Below, one piece after another: positions 46,943 to 55,159 of a stretch of DNA of 64,000 nucleotides. Where the stretch lies: the NCBI GenBank assembly GCA_049487715.1, contig CP150553.1, positions 372,001 through 436,000 on the forward strand, given 5' to 3'. The stretch is from Pycnococcus provasolii (lineage: Eukaryota; Chlorophyta; Pseudoscourfieldiophyceae; Pseudoscourfieldiales). Under the pieces are notes generated by a model that searched no databases, had not been told where the DNA came from, and saw only the letters and a program-made list of their open reading frames with translations. Each line of letters opens with the position of its first letter. Within the stretch, counting starts at the first letter, position 1. Position numbers and translations under genes: made by a program.

Positions 46943-48583
46943 ATGCGAATCATAAAAATAATGGCGTTTCCAGGAAGTGCTCTCCCCCTAGGAACTCAAG
47001 GCGGTACGGGTACCACACCAACACCTTTACCTTTACAGGGCATAGTAAAACATTCCCATGGAAAGGCGTATGGTGGAGTTGGAAAGGCGTATGGTGGAGT
47101 CTTCTTGAATAAGCATTATTCTCCTCATGCACATGCAGTTTCTTTCTCCACTCGCACTCGAAGTCGTCTCAACTCGCACTCGCACTCGAGACATCTCATT
47201 ATTGGGAATTGTGCGCACTTCCATTCTTTGAACCAGGATCCCTTTGGCCTTAGCCTTAGGACACACCCTGTTAGCCTTAGATCATCTTGTGGCACTTCGC
47301 GTTCTGGTTCTTCTCCCAGGTCTCGTTCTTCATGCTTGGCATCACCAGCAGCATCGTTGTCATTATCATCACCAGCTTTACATGGGAATTGGAATTTTGC
47401 TATAGCGCCGTCCGACCCGTGGGGATGCTGGACGTTCTTAGCCGCTGCTGCAGCTTTCGCAAGCTGGAGTGAACGAAACACAAACTTGGGTGCGCGACTT
47501 TCCGGACCGATGGTCGCAACCGTCGTCGGACTCGTCGCAGCTTCGTTCGGACTCGTTCCGGACAACGCGCCCGCGTATGACGTCGTCAACCGATACCTCG
47601 TGCCACTAAGCGTACCGCTGCTTCTTCTCTCCTCCGACCTGCGTCGCGTCCTCAAGGAAACGGGAAGCCTGCTGCGAGTCTTCGTCCTAGGCTCGATTGG
47701 CACGCTCGCGGGCACAGTCGCGGCGTATGCCGTCGTGCCACTTCACGCCACGAAACTCGGCGCAGACGCCGGCTGGAGCATCGCCTCCGCACTTTGCGCA
47801 CGCCACATAGGCGGCGCAGTCAACTACGTGAGCGTCACAGAGGCACTCAACGTACCCGCAAAGAGCGTTGCGGCTGGCCTTGCCGCGGACAACTGCGTGT
47901 GCGCACTGTACTTCGCCAGCCTGTTTGCGCTGGCAGCGGTGGCTGACAAGGAGCTGCTGAGAAGGAAGGACTCTACTCAGGATGTGAGCGAAGCTGCGAC
48001 GACGTCTGGTTCAGAAGGCGAGCGGACGACGAGTCCGATTGACACTCAGACTGTCAGCATAGCCGTCGCCTTCAGCGCAGCATGCTGCTTCGTCTCTTCA
48101 CGCATCGCCGCCGCGCTCGGGCAAGGTGGTGAAGCGTGGACCCTACCAATCGTCACCGCGATCTCTGTGGTTGCGGCGACAGCATTCCCGAAACGGCTGG
48201 GAGCTCTCGAAAAAGGTGGTAATTTGGTGGCGAATGTCCTTCTTGGATTCTTCTTTGCATGCGTCGGTGCGCGAGGTTCGGTAGCGACCGTCATGGGCGA
48301 GGCGCCGGCGCTGTTCGCGTACAGCATGGTGCAAATTGCTGTGCATTTCGTCGTCCTATACGCCCTCAACGCGGCAACAATCAAGGCGCCGCTAAGAGAC
48401 TTGCTGCTAGCATCCAACGCCAATGTCGGCGGACCGACCACCGCAGTATCCATGGCGAACGCGCGTCGTTGGGAAAGTAGCAAGGTGCCCGCACTCCTGG
48501 TTGGTGTATTCGGCTATGCGACGGCGACATTCTTAAGTCTCGCGCTTGGCATACGCGTTCTAAAGACATGGGCTTTCTCATAG
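46943..48583 (+). CDS. DUF819-family membrane protein, plastid-type leader
   Basis: 546 residues. The first ~130 residues are Ser/Arg/His-rich with repeats (HGKAYGGVGKAYGGV) and resemble a transit peptide. The rest contains ten or more hydrophobic segments in DUF819 order: SGPMVATVVGLVAASFGLVP, YLVPLSVPLLLLSSDLRRVL, VLGSIGTLAGTVAAYAVVPL, ALCARHIGGAVNYVSVTEAL and LAADNCVCALYFASLFALAA. The block ASNANVGGPTTAVSMANAR near the end is characteristic. The family occurs in bacteria and plastid-bearing plants, and its substrate is unknown. Inference: chloroplast envelope or thylakoid. Converges on an unknown gene, 46 bp between stops. Confidence 0.85.
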   Translation: MRIIKIMAFPGSALPLGTQGGTGTTPTPLPLQGIVKHSHGKAYGGVGKAYGGVFLNKHYSPHAHAVSFSTRTRSRLNSHSHSRHLIIGNCAHFHSLNQDPFGLSLRTHPVSLRSSCGTSRSGSSPRSRSSCLASPAASLSLSSPALHGNWNFAIAPSDPWGCWTFLAAAAAFASWSERNTNLGARLSGPMVATVVGLVAASFGLVPDNAPAYDVVNRYLVPLSVPLLLLSSDLRRVLKETGSLLRVFVLGSIGTLAGTVAAYAVVPLHATKLGADAGWSIASALCARHIGGAVNYVSVTEALNVPAKSVAAGLAADNCVCALYFASLFALAAVADKELLRRKDSTQDVSEAATTSGSEGERTTSPIDTQTVSIAVAFSAACCFVSSRIAAALGQGGEAWTLPIVTAISVVAATAFPKRLGALEKGGNLVANVLLGFFFACVGARGSVATVMGEAPALFAYSMVQIAVHFVVLYALNAATIKAPLRDLLLASNANVGGPTTAVSMANARRWESSKVPALLVGVFGYATATFLSLALGIRVLKTWAFS

Positions 48584-48629
48584 GGTAACACTAACTTGAC
48601 TCTCTTACACCTGTGCAAGCGCGCGCGTG

Positions 48630-49379
48630 TTAGCCGCCAGCACCTGCGCGACTAGTTAGCACGCGGTCGAGGCGCTTTTCAAATGGTGTGCTGCCCCCGC
48701 GGACGCGTGCATTCGCGGCATACTTCCGTGTCGTGTTTGGCAGGCGGCTGTGTGGAGGTGTGTCAGACGTCGAGGTTGGTTGGCCAACGACCTGAGAAGC
48801 AGGCGTGAGCTCGTCGACCTCTGCACACACCAAAGTGCAAGGTTCTTCCAAGTCTCCTGTGGGAGTGCAAGTCTCCTCCATTTCCGCCTCCACCGCCGCA
48901 GCAACTGCCAGTGCAGCTTCCTCAGTTTGCTGCGTGCCATGCTCCTCCATATTTGATACGGAAGTCGTCACAGCGCCGGAGTCCACCTCCTCGCATGGTC
49001 CTTCGCAAGACGCATTGCTCTCAGCAAGCGAGGCGGAGAGCGTCGGTCGCTCGGACGTCGACAATGCCCTATTGATTTTCTTAGAAGAGTGTATCATTTC
49101 GAGCGACTTCCTCGCCGTTGTGGGAGATACCGCACTGGCGGTGTCGCTCGGCGGCGAAGGTGCGTCCTCATAGGTGTGACTTGTCTTTACTGCATCCAGT
49201 TTGACCTCCGTAGCCGCCGTGGATCGGCTTGTCAAGGGTGGAACGTCGCACAGTTCGCACGCTTGTGTTACCTGTACTGTTTGCTGCTTGTGCCGCTGCT
49301 CCGTTTCCGTGTCGTTGTCGTTGACGTTTGGCGCAGACACGCACAGGCCGAAGCAACTCCACCAACCTCCTCGTGGCAT
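48630..49379 (-). CDS. Unknown, acidic Ser/Thr-rich protein with Cys-rich N-terminus
   Basis: 249 residues from the first ATG, starting MPRGGWWSCFGLCVSAP. The W-W-S-C-F-G-L-C head is reminiscent of small proteins that are palmitoylated at adjacent cysteines. The middle is low complexity (Thr/Ser/Ala/Glu). The end is a distinct basic patch, NTTRKYAANARVRGGSTPFE, then KRLDRVL. The head and tail look more constrained than the middle. No function assigned. TGTAA signal (TTACA, 48605-48609) follows its stop. Confidence 0.5.
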   Translation of the reverse strand: MPRGGWWSCFGLCVSAPNVNDNDTETEQRHKQQTVQVTQACELCDVPPLTSRSTAATEVKLDAVKTSHTYEDAPSPPSDTASAVSPTTARKSLEMIHSSKKINRALSTSERPTLSASLAESNASCEGPCEEVDSGAVTTSVSNMEEHGTQQTEEAALAVAAAVEAEMEETCTPTGDLEEPCTLVCAEVDELTPASQVVGQPTSTSDTPPHSRLPNTTRKYAANARVRGGSTPFEKRLDRVLTSRAGAGG

Positions 49380-49801
49380 GTTCGCCAGGTAAGGTAAGAT
49401 TTCGTCAACAGTACAGTTTGTTAGGAGGGTGCGCAGAGAGACGGACTTTTCAAACGACGAGACGCGGAGCGGGGCCGTGGGCGTGAGGAGGAGGCCGGGC
49501 AAGATGCAGATGCAGATGCATGGTCGCGGTGCTCTGCACTTCCAAATTGGCAAATACTGCGAACTTCGTCGAGGCATGCGCGAAACCTCGCGTCAACTCT
49601 GCACTGCCAACTTGGTCGAGCTCTGAAGTCTGAAGTACCATCCTAGGTGGTAAAATCTACACCGTAACGTACGCGTGCGTGCGTGCGTGTACAGGACGAG
49701 TCCCCTTCCGGCATTCCCATTCGTCATTTCTGTCCTCGCGAGCCTTTTCGTCTGTCGTCTGTTTTGATAAACTTTACTCTTTATCGTAAGCTGTCGTCAC
49801 C
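49380..49801. promoter_or_regulatory. Divergent region before VPS55
   Basis: No telomere-like array. Positions 49672-49690 hold GTGC/GTGCGTGC repeats and 49505-49520 hold ATGCAGATGCAG repeats. No credible gene seen. Confidence 0.35.
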
Positions 49802-50218
49802 ATGTCGCCACGCCTGCTCATGGTGCTCGCCTTGCTCGTGACGCTCTCACTGCTCATGCAGCTGCTCGCGTGCGTGCTCTACGACAACTGGTGGCCCGCA
49901 CTCGGCGTACTCGTGTACGTGCTCATACCCATGCCTTACCTCTTCTTTGGCGCGGGAGGAGGAGACGGCGGCTATGGCGGGGCGATGTACATGGACGAGG
50001 GGGGAGACTGCTGGCAAGATGCGGGCAAGTTCTTGGCGGGCCTGAGCGCGACGGGTGCCGTGGCCATTCCGTGCACGCTTTACCACTCCGGCTCTATCGA
50101 GCAGGGCGCGCTCGCGCTGAGTCTCTGCTCGACGGGCCTGCTCGGCCTTGCGATAGTCGCATACGAGAGAGGGACTGCGTGGCTCGACGACGACTACGTA
50201 AGCACGTTCTACTACTGA
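49802..50218 (+). CDS. VPS55: VPS55/LEPROT endosomal membrane protein
   Basis: 138 residues, the family size. Four hydrophobic segments: LLMVLALLVTLSLLMQLLAC, WWPALGVLVYVLIPMPYLFF, FLAGLSATGAVAIPCTLYHS and LALSLCSTGLLGLAIVAYER. The V-Y-V-L-x-P-x-P turn and the late S-G-A/S-x-x-A-x-P-x-x-L-x-H motif are VPS55/LEPROT landmarks. The Gly-rich loop between helices 2 and 3 (GAGGGDGGYGGAMYMDEGGD) is larger than usual. The protein acts with VPS68 in late-endosome to vacuole sorting. A 9-bp hairpin starts right after the stop. Confidence 0.85.
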   Translation: MSPRLLMVLALLVTLSLLMQLLACVLYDNWWPALGVLVYVLIPMPYLFFGAGGGDGGYGGAMYMDEGGDCWQDAGKFLAGLSATGAVAIPCTLYHSGSIEQGALALSLCSTGLLGLAIVAYERGTAWLDDDYVSTFYY

Positions 50219-50592
50219 ACATTAGGCCCAGGGCCTAATCATCGCCGCCATCGCCGTCGCCGGAGAACGACAAAGCGTTACACACAATACGCTGTAAATA
50301 TAGAGAGTCTAAAATCTTACCAACGGTAGGAGTAGTTTTAGTGGTACCCACCCACCACACAAAAACCAAGACTGCAAGGTTGGATTACTTCGTCGAGGGG
50401 AAGAAAACCACCATACAATTAGGGAGAGGTTTTTTCCTTTCAGGACCTTTTTACCAACTATAAAATTTACAGCTTCGGTGACGCTTCCCTGGTTGCCGGT
50501 TCCCTGGTTTTTCAGTCCTGAAAACCCGAACCCACGTGGCCTGGTAGCCCTACATCATCTTTGTTAACCTCTCTCCGCCACAAACGTACCCA
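50219..50592. promoter_or_regulatory. 3' end of VPS55 and upstream of DUF2306 gene
   Basis: Hairpin ATTAGGCCC-A-GGGCCTAAT at 50221-50239, three bases past the TGA stop; TGTAA at 50293-50297. The remainder has no telomere-like array; TTCCCTGGTT occurs twice (50484, 50499). Confidence 0.55.
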
Positions 50593-51642
50593 ATGCCGTC
50601 ACCCATGTCCCTTGCAACGCAAGCACGGCTCTCTCATGCACCTCATCGTCCCATGAGGCGCAGTCCTGCTCGCTTTATTGTCTCTTGCACGGCTTTTGGG
50701 GCGTCGTGGGACGTCAGGTGGTCTGTTGCGGCGTCAACGCAGGTTGAGCGAAAACCTTTATGGGTAAGCAGAAAAGCTCATGGGAGACGCCTAAAACTCT
50801 CAAAAGCGAGCTCGCGACGCACAATGCAGTCGGAAGGATCTAGGCGCGCAACTGAGCCTGGCGTGAGCGGCCTGGCATATTCAGCACTAGCATCAAGCGC
50901 AGCCTTTATGGTGGCGTGGGTGCTCTTTTTTCCTGGAAGCATGTGGACTGGCTGGGCCACGCACGATGCGTTCGTGGATGACGTCTGGACGACGTTTCAC
51001 TTGTCTACGTTCAGCCCGTCGTCGTTGGTGCTCAAGTACGGCGACCTTGGGCGGTCGCCGGCGCTCTTGCACGCACTGCCTGGCGCAGTCTGGTGCGCAC
51101 TTATTCCAATGCAGCTCCGCGGATTCGACGGAGATGCCCACCGCGCAAGAGGGCGCGTCGCTCTGGCGGCTGCCGCAGTTATGATGGTTGGCTTCGCGCT
51201 CATTGACGTAAGTGGTCTCGAGGCGGATTCGTACGATTTTGGAGGAAATGGCGGAGGCATTGCAAGTGCGGCTGACTCGCTCGGCGTGCTGCCTCTGCCG
51301 TTCAACCGAGGTGGAACGAGGACTGTGGCTGGCTGGTTCGTCGCCACGGGTGTGCTCGCGTGGCAGACTGCGGCGGCGAAGGATGCGGAAGCTCATCGCG
51401 CATGGGCGATTCGACACTGCGGTGCCGGCCTGTGGGTGGCGCTGCAACGTCCATCGTTTGCAGCTTGGCGCATGGCGCAGTCTGTTGTTTTGGGTGGCGC
51501 CGCGGCGAGTACGCCAGCGGCACAGGCTGAGGCATTTTACTATGCGGCTTACATCGTCACATTTGTGTACTTCGTCGGAGCGGAGGCTGTGGCCCGCGGA
51601 GTCGTGGGCAGGACAGACTTGCGAGCGAAGGGTGAAGAGTAA
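50593..51642 (+). CDS. DUF2306-like predicted membrane protein
   Basis: 349 residues. The first ~90 residues are basic and Ser-rich (possible organelle targeting). Then about six hydrophobic segments, beginning LASSAAFMVAWVLFFPGSMW. LLHALPGAVWCALIPMQL followed by HRARGRVALAAAAVMMVGFA, and later AHRAWAIRHCGAGLWVAL, reproduce the DUF2306 pattern: H-x-x-P-G-A, H-R-x-x-G-R, and H-R-x-W-x-I-R, whose histidines may bind heme or metal. The family's function is not established. The assignment is moderate. Confidence 0.65.
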   Translation: MPSPMSLATQARLSHAPHRPMRRSPARFIVSCTAFGASWDVRWSVAASTQVERKPLWVSRKAHGRRLKLSKASSRRTMQSEGSRRATEPGVSGLAYSALASSAAFMVAWVLFFPGSMWTGWATHDAFVDDVWTTFHLSTFSPSSLVLKYGDLGRSPALLHALPGAVWCALIPMQLRGFDGDAHRARGRVALAAAAVMMVGFALIDVSGLEADSYDFGGNGGGIASAADSLGVLPLPFNRGGTRTVAGWFVATGVLAWQTAAAKDAEAHRAWAIRHCGAGLWVALQRPSFAAWRMAQSVVLGGAAASTPAAQAEAFYYAAYIVTFVYFVGAEAVARGVVGRTDLRAKGEE

Positions 51643-51817
51643 TTGTGTATTGTACAAAAATCTTGTTTTCGTTTTGGTCGGGATCCCCCAGTATGTGTCC
51701 GACCGGGATCCCGGAGGGGCCCGTCCCATACTCCCAGTGGTCTTTCCCCCTCACGGCCTCCCGAACGTACCAAACGGTAGCGGCAAAACGCCAAGTAAGA
51801 AGAGCACGTGAGAGCTC

Positions 51818-52618
51818 ATGACGCCGTCGTCGTGCGAGGCGGCGACCGTGGCGCAGTGCAGCTTCTGCGGAGGGCTCTTCGCTTTTGTTGTCGGAGTCGT
51901 GCACACACCCGCCGAGCTCGGAGGGGGGAGAAAGGCGCAGAACGCGCACGTCGACGAACTCTATGAGTTGCAACAAAGACTATGCGCTGTCAACGCAACA
52001 GGAATCCTCACCACCGAAGAAGAAGAGGAGAAAGATACGTCGACAATGTCTTGCCCGCCTCTCCTACCGTGCCCTGCCTGCAATGCATACGTGCACGGCC
52101 TTGGATTTCACGGCCACCAAGCATTCTTAGCACAACCCGACGCCTTCGCAACACTCTTTCCAAGCAGATTCGTCACGTTTGAGGATAATCAACCTGCCCC
52201 TATCTATTGCCTAACGAAGAGTAGTGCGAAACAAAGTGGTGAGAGATGGGAGCTTCGCAATGGCGTTGGCCCTCCGAATCTCGAGCTGGATAATCGTGCA
52301 AAATGCAACTTAATCTACCACAACAGTGTGCGAAAAGTCTTGCCGCCACACGTGTTACGCGTTCGCGTGCTTTCGACGGCACCTCAACCGTCCGACGACG
52401 ACGTGGCTGACGCGGCGGAGGCAAAGCGACGCGCTACCGTCGTTGAGGCTGCGTGGCGAAGCGCCGTGCTGTTGGAAAGTCAAGCAACAATATCACGGTT
52501 GGCACAAGACATTTGGGAAGCGTGTCCGCTGCTTGTGAACCGTAATTGGGAACGAATAGAGGCGCACCTCGAGAGCTACGGCGACGGGGTCACGGACGAC
52601 ACATGGGGACGACCCTGA
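51818..52618 (+). CDS. Unknown protein with two CxxC pairs (zinc-ribbon-like)
   Basis: 266 residues. CSFCGGLFAF near residue 15 and CPACNAYVHG near 90, then H-G-H (GFHGHQAFLAQPD), suggest one or two zinc sites. A linker rich in Glu lies between. The C-terminal half is helical (AKRRATVVEAAWRSAVLLES). The family is not recognised. Converges on the LACTB2 gene 76 bp away; TGTAA at 52654-52658. Confidence 0.55.
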   Translation: MTPSSCEAATVAQCSFCGGLFAFVVGVVHTPAELGGGRKAQNAHVDELYELQQRLCAVNATGILTTEEEEEKDTSTMSCPPLLPCPACNAYVHGLGFHGHQAFLAQPDAFATLFPSRFVTFEDNQPAPIYCLTKSSAKQSGERWELRNGVGPPNLELDNRAKCNLIYHNSVRKVLPPHVLRVRVLSTAPQPSDDDVADAAEAKRRATVVEAAWRSAVLLESQATISRLAQDIWEACPLLVNRNWERIEAHLESYGDGVTDDTWGRP

Positions 52619-52694
52619 TGCCTGAGGTTCTTCCTTACGACTCGTGGTGTTATTGTAAGTGCAGTACAGTAAATTAGTATACAAGGAAAAATAT

Positions 52695-53747
52695 TCATAA
52701 GCGCTCAACCTCGACGAGCGCGGCATTTGTCACCACTTCGGGAGCGACGTATGACGCGATACCGCGTGCGGGGTGAATACGCACCTTGCCTTCGCCCTCG
52801 AGCTTTTTGATGTGTTGTAGGAGAACGCCCACTGCGCCAAGTCGCACGGGCAGAGGAAGGCCTTGGTAAATGAGCGATGTGAGGTTCCAAGGCGTACTCT
52901 TTCGATTTGGACACGTGTCAAGCGCTTTCAGCACGTCTTCGTCACGCTGATTGCGATGCACAATGTACCGTCTTACGTGAGCAGCGCCGTCGTCAATTGC
53001 TTTCCCGTGCGAAGGATACAAAGTGGCGGGCGTTCCGTTTGCCCGTCTCCTCTTGCAGTCGTCAAACTCGTCGCATAAGCGCTCGAGCGACCTCATGTAT
53101 GCCGGTAGATTGCTGAACACTGGCGTGCTCTCGCCGAGGACACAATCTCCCGTGAATATGCTCTGCTCCTCCTCGAGAAGCAACGATATGTGATCTTCGG
53201 TATGTCCTGGCGTGTGCAAGAATCGCAAAGTGACGTTCGGGTTGACGCTGCACTGGGCAACTGTCGTTCCATTTCGCTTTAACGTTCCATCGGTGTGCAG
53301 GATATCGCCATCGTTGACGTCAACAAACGTCGCGTCGTCTCCTGGAAATTTCATCTTGAATACGGGAACTGGTTCTTGTTTGGCTGAAGAATCTTTTTGG
53401 CTGAGTGCTTTGAGCACAGCGTGCACACCGCCGACGTGGTCGGCGTGGTGGTGCGTGAGAATGATGGCCGCGATGTTCGAGACGTTGAGTTCGCGCATCG
53501 CCTTAAGCAGGAGGGGAGTGTATGCCGCGGACGAGAACGCGTCTCCGGTGTCGATGAGGACTCGAGCTTTTGCGTTTGGTGCGCCGACTAAATACGTGTT
53601 TGTTCCTTGCAGCGTGAATGCGGAAGGGTTCTTGCCGAGTATGCGCGTGACAAACGGGGATAAGCGAGTTATGTCACCTATAGAGGACAAACCACGAGGT
53701 GGTGCATTCATGCCTCGCATGAACATTCGTGGATGGAAGGAAGGCAT
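52695..53747 (-). CDS. LACTB2-like metallo-beta-lactamase-fold endoribonuclease
   Basis: 350 residues from the first ATG. Metal-binding motifs are in order: NTYLVGAPNAKARVLIDTGD, the THHHADHVGG box, TPGHTEDHISLLLEEE, and FTGDCVLGESTPVF. The C-terminal winged-helix-like region with VRRYIVHRNQRDEDVLKALD matches LACTB2, a single-strand RNA endonuclease of mitochondria in animals and of unknown location here. The N-terminus is short and basic (MPSFHPRMFMRGMNAPPRGL), compatible with mitochondrial import. Confidence 0.85.
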   Translation of the reverse strand: MPSFHPRMFMRGMNAPPRGLSSIGDITRLSPFVTRILGKNPSAFTLQGTNTYLVGAPNAKARVLIDTGDAFSSAAYTPLLLKAMRELNVSNIAAIILTHHHADHVGGVHAVLKALSQKDSSAKQEPVPVFKMKFPGDDATFVDVNDGDILHTDGTLKRNGTTVAQCSVNPNVTLRFLHTPGHTEDHISLLLEEEQSIFTGDCVLGESTPVFSNLPAYMRSLERLCDEFDDCKRRRANGTPATLYPSHGKAIDDGAAHVRRYIVHRNQRDEDVLKALDTCPNRKSTPWNLTSLIYQGLPLPVRLGAVGVLLQHIKKLEGEGKVRIHPARGIASYVAPEVVTNAALVEVERL

Positions 53748-53883
53748 TGAAGGCGAGCATTCACGTTTTCTACAGAAGTAACCGTCGTCCGTCCGTCTGT
53801 CTGGCAACCACAAAGGTCAAAGGGTCGGGGAGGGGGAGGGAGAAGAAAGAGGCTGGGGTGCCCGTGCCCGAAACCCGAGCTCG

Positions 53884-53975
53884 TAACCCCTAACCCTAAC
53901 CCTATCCCGTAACCCTAACCCGTAACCCTAATTCCAAATCCTAAGTCCATACCCTAACCGGCTCCTACCCTAACC
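53884..53975. repeat. Telomere-like CCCTAA/CCGTAA array in a divergent promoter
   Basis: About eight CCCTAA-type units, interrupted by CCGTAA and TCCAAATCC variants, between the divergent LACTB2 gene and the two-exon unknown gene. Confidence 0.85.
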
Positions 53976-54082
53976 AGCTCAATCGTTCGTTCGGGTTGTT
54001 GGTTCCGAATAATTGGTCTCAACCTCAAGGTATCCAAAATAATTCTCTCACTAATCATCGTACATATTTTGTAGTGTCTTCC

Positions 54083-54993
54083 ATGGTGTTTGTATCTTCC
54101 GAAGAGTCTGTATTTTCACAAGAAGAAGAAGAAGGTGCTCATGTGCTGCGTCTTCGCGGCTCCTCTTTGGGCTCTTCCTACCTATATTCATGTGAAGCCT
54201 CTCGAGCTCGAGAACGTGACGTCATCGCGTACATCACGTCATCCATTCCGTCGTCGATTTCACACACCGGCGCCGCGCCGTTCGACGAACACCTGCGAGG
54301 CGTGATGCTTATTCTCAGAGGATGGAATGCGACACCTGAAGTTCAGCTTGCCGGCGCCCTTCACTCCGTTTACGGTACGGAGGGATTTCAAGGGCATAAA
54401 GTGCCGTGGAGCGAACGACCTACAATCAGGAGAATCGCGGGTGATTTTGCGGAAAAGTTGGCGTTCGTATTTTGTCTTGCAGATCGCGAGTCGGTGGACT
54501 TCCTGGTCAACCGTGAGGTGGAAAACATGGAGCTCGCTCGGAGTGACGAGTCGCCAAGAACAATCAAGGCGAGACTTGAGCTTGGTCACTTTGACATTAG
54601 TCTCAAGAAACGTGAGGTGCGTCCCTTGCTCGAACCAACCTTGGAGCTATGAACAAACAACCACTAACCCGACACACACTACACTGAAAGTGGGTGGACT
54701 TCGTGACATTGACGCTCGCAGACTGGCTTGAACAAGTGGAAGGTGCGGCTTCGAAAGCCAATGTTCACTTTGGCTGGCAAAAAGGTGAAGCGTGGAGCTA
54801 TCGCCGCACTGCCTACGCAAACATGGCAAAACTCTTGCACGAAGCATACGGGTTGCCGATTGCGGTTGAAGATCACAAACTTGTGTACGGCAGAGAGCCA
54901 CCAGAGAGCCGCCACCTCGAGATGAAGGTCACGCCCGCGATGACGGAGTCGGCAAGGGAAGCGCGCATGGCACGCGATATGTACAGCAATTGA
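54083..54993 (+). CDS. Unknown protein, two exons
   Basis: 278 residues from ATG 54083, exons 54083-54616 and 54691-54993. The downstream frame (WVDFVTLTLADWLEQVEGAA) has an in-frame stop at 54685 and no ATG, while the upstream frame stops at 54652. A GAG|GTGCGT donor and GAAAG|TGG acceptor join them in phase 0 with a CTAAC branch-like site. The joined protein has acidic and helical parts (SRARERDVIAYITSSIPSSI; GDFAEKLAFVFCLADRESVD; AYANMAKLLHEAYGLPIAVE). No known motif. The 74-bp intron is inferred from splice sites and frame. Confidence 0.6.
54617..54690 (+). other. Probable 74-bp spliceosomal intron
   Basis: GTGCGT donor, CACTAACCC branch-like sequence about 27 bases before the acceptor, and GAAAG acceptor. 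It is the shorter of two introns I can support in the window. Confidence 0.6.
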
Positions 54994-55159
54994 CTACCAC
55001 TATTCCTATACACGTAACATCTCGCCACAGAAAACTGGTCGGGGGATACACTTTTCGAGTACTGATTGGATATTTTTGTCCCCCCCACCCCTCCTCCTCG
55101 CCATTTCGTCTTCGCTCTCGCCGCGTCCCCACGTCCTCACCCAGGGGCCTCATAGCGCT

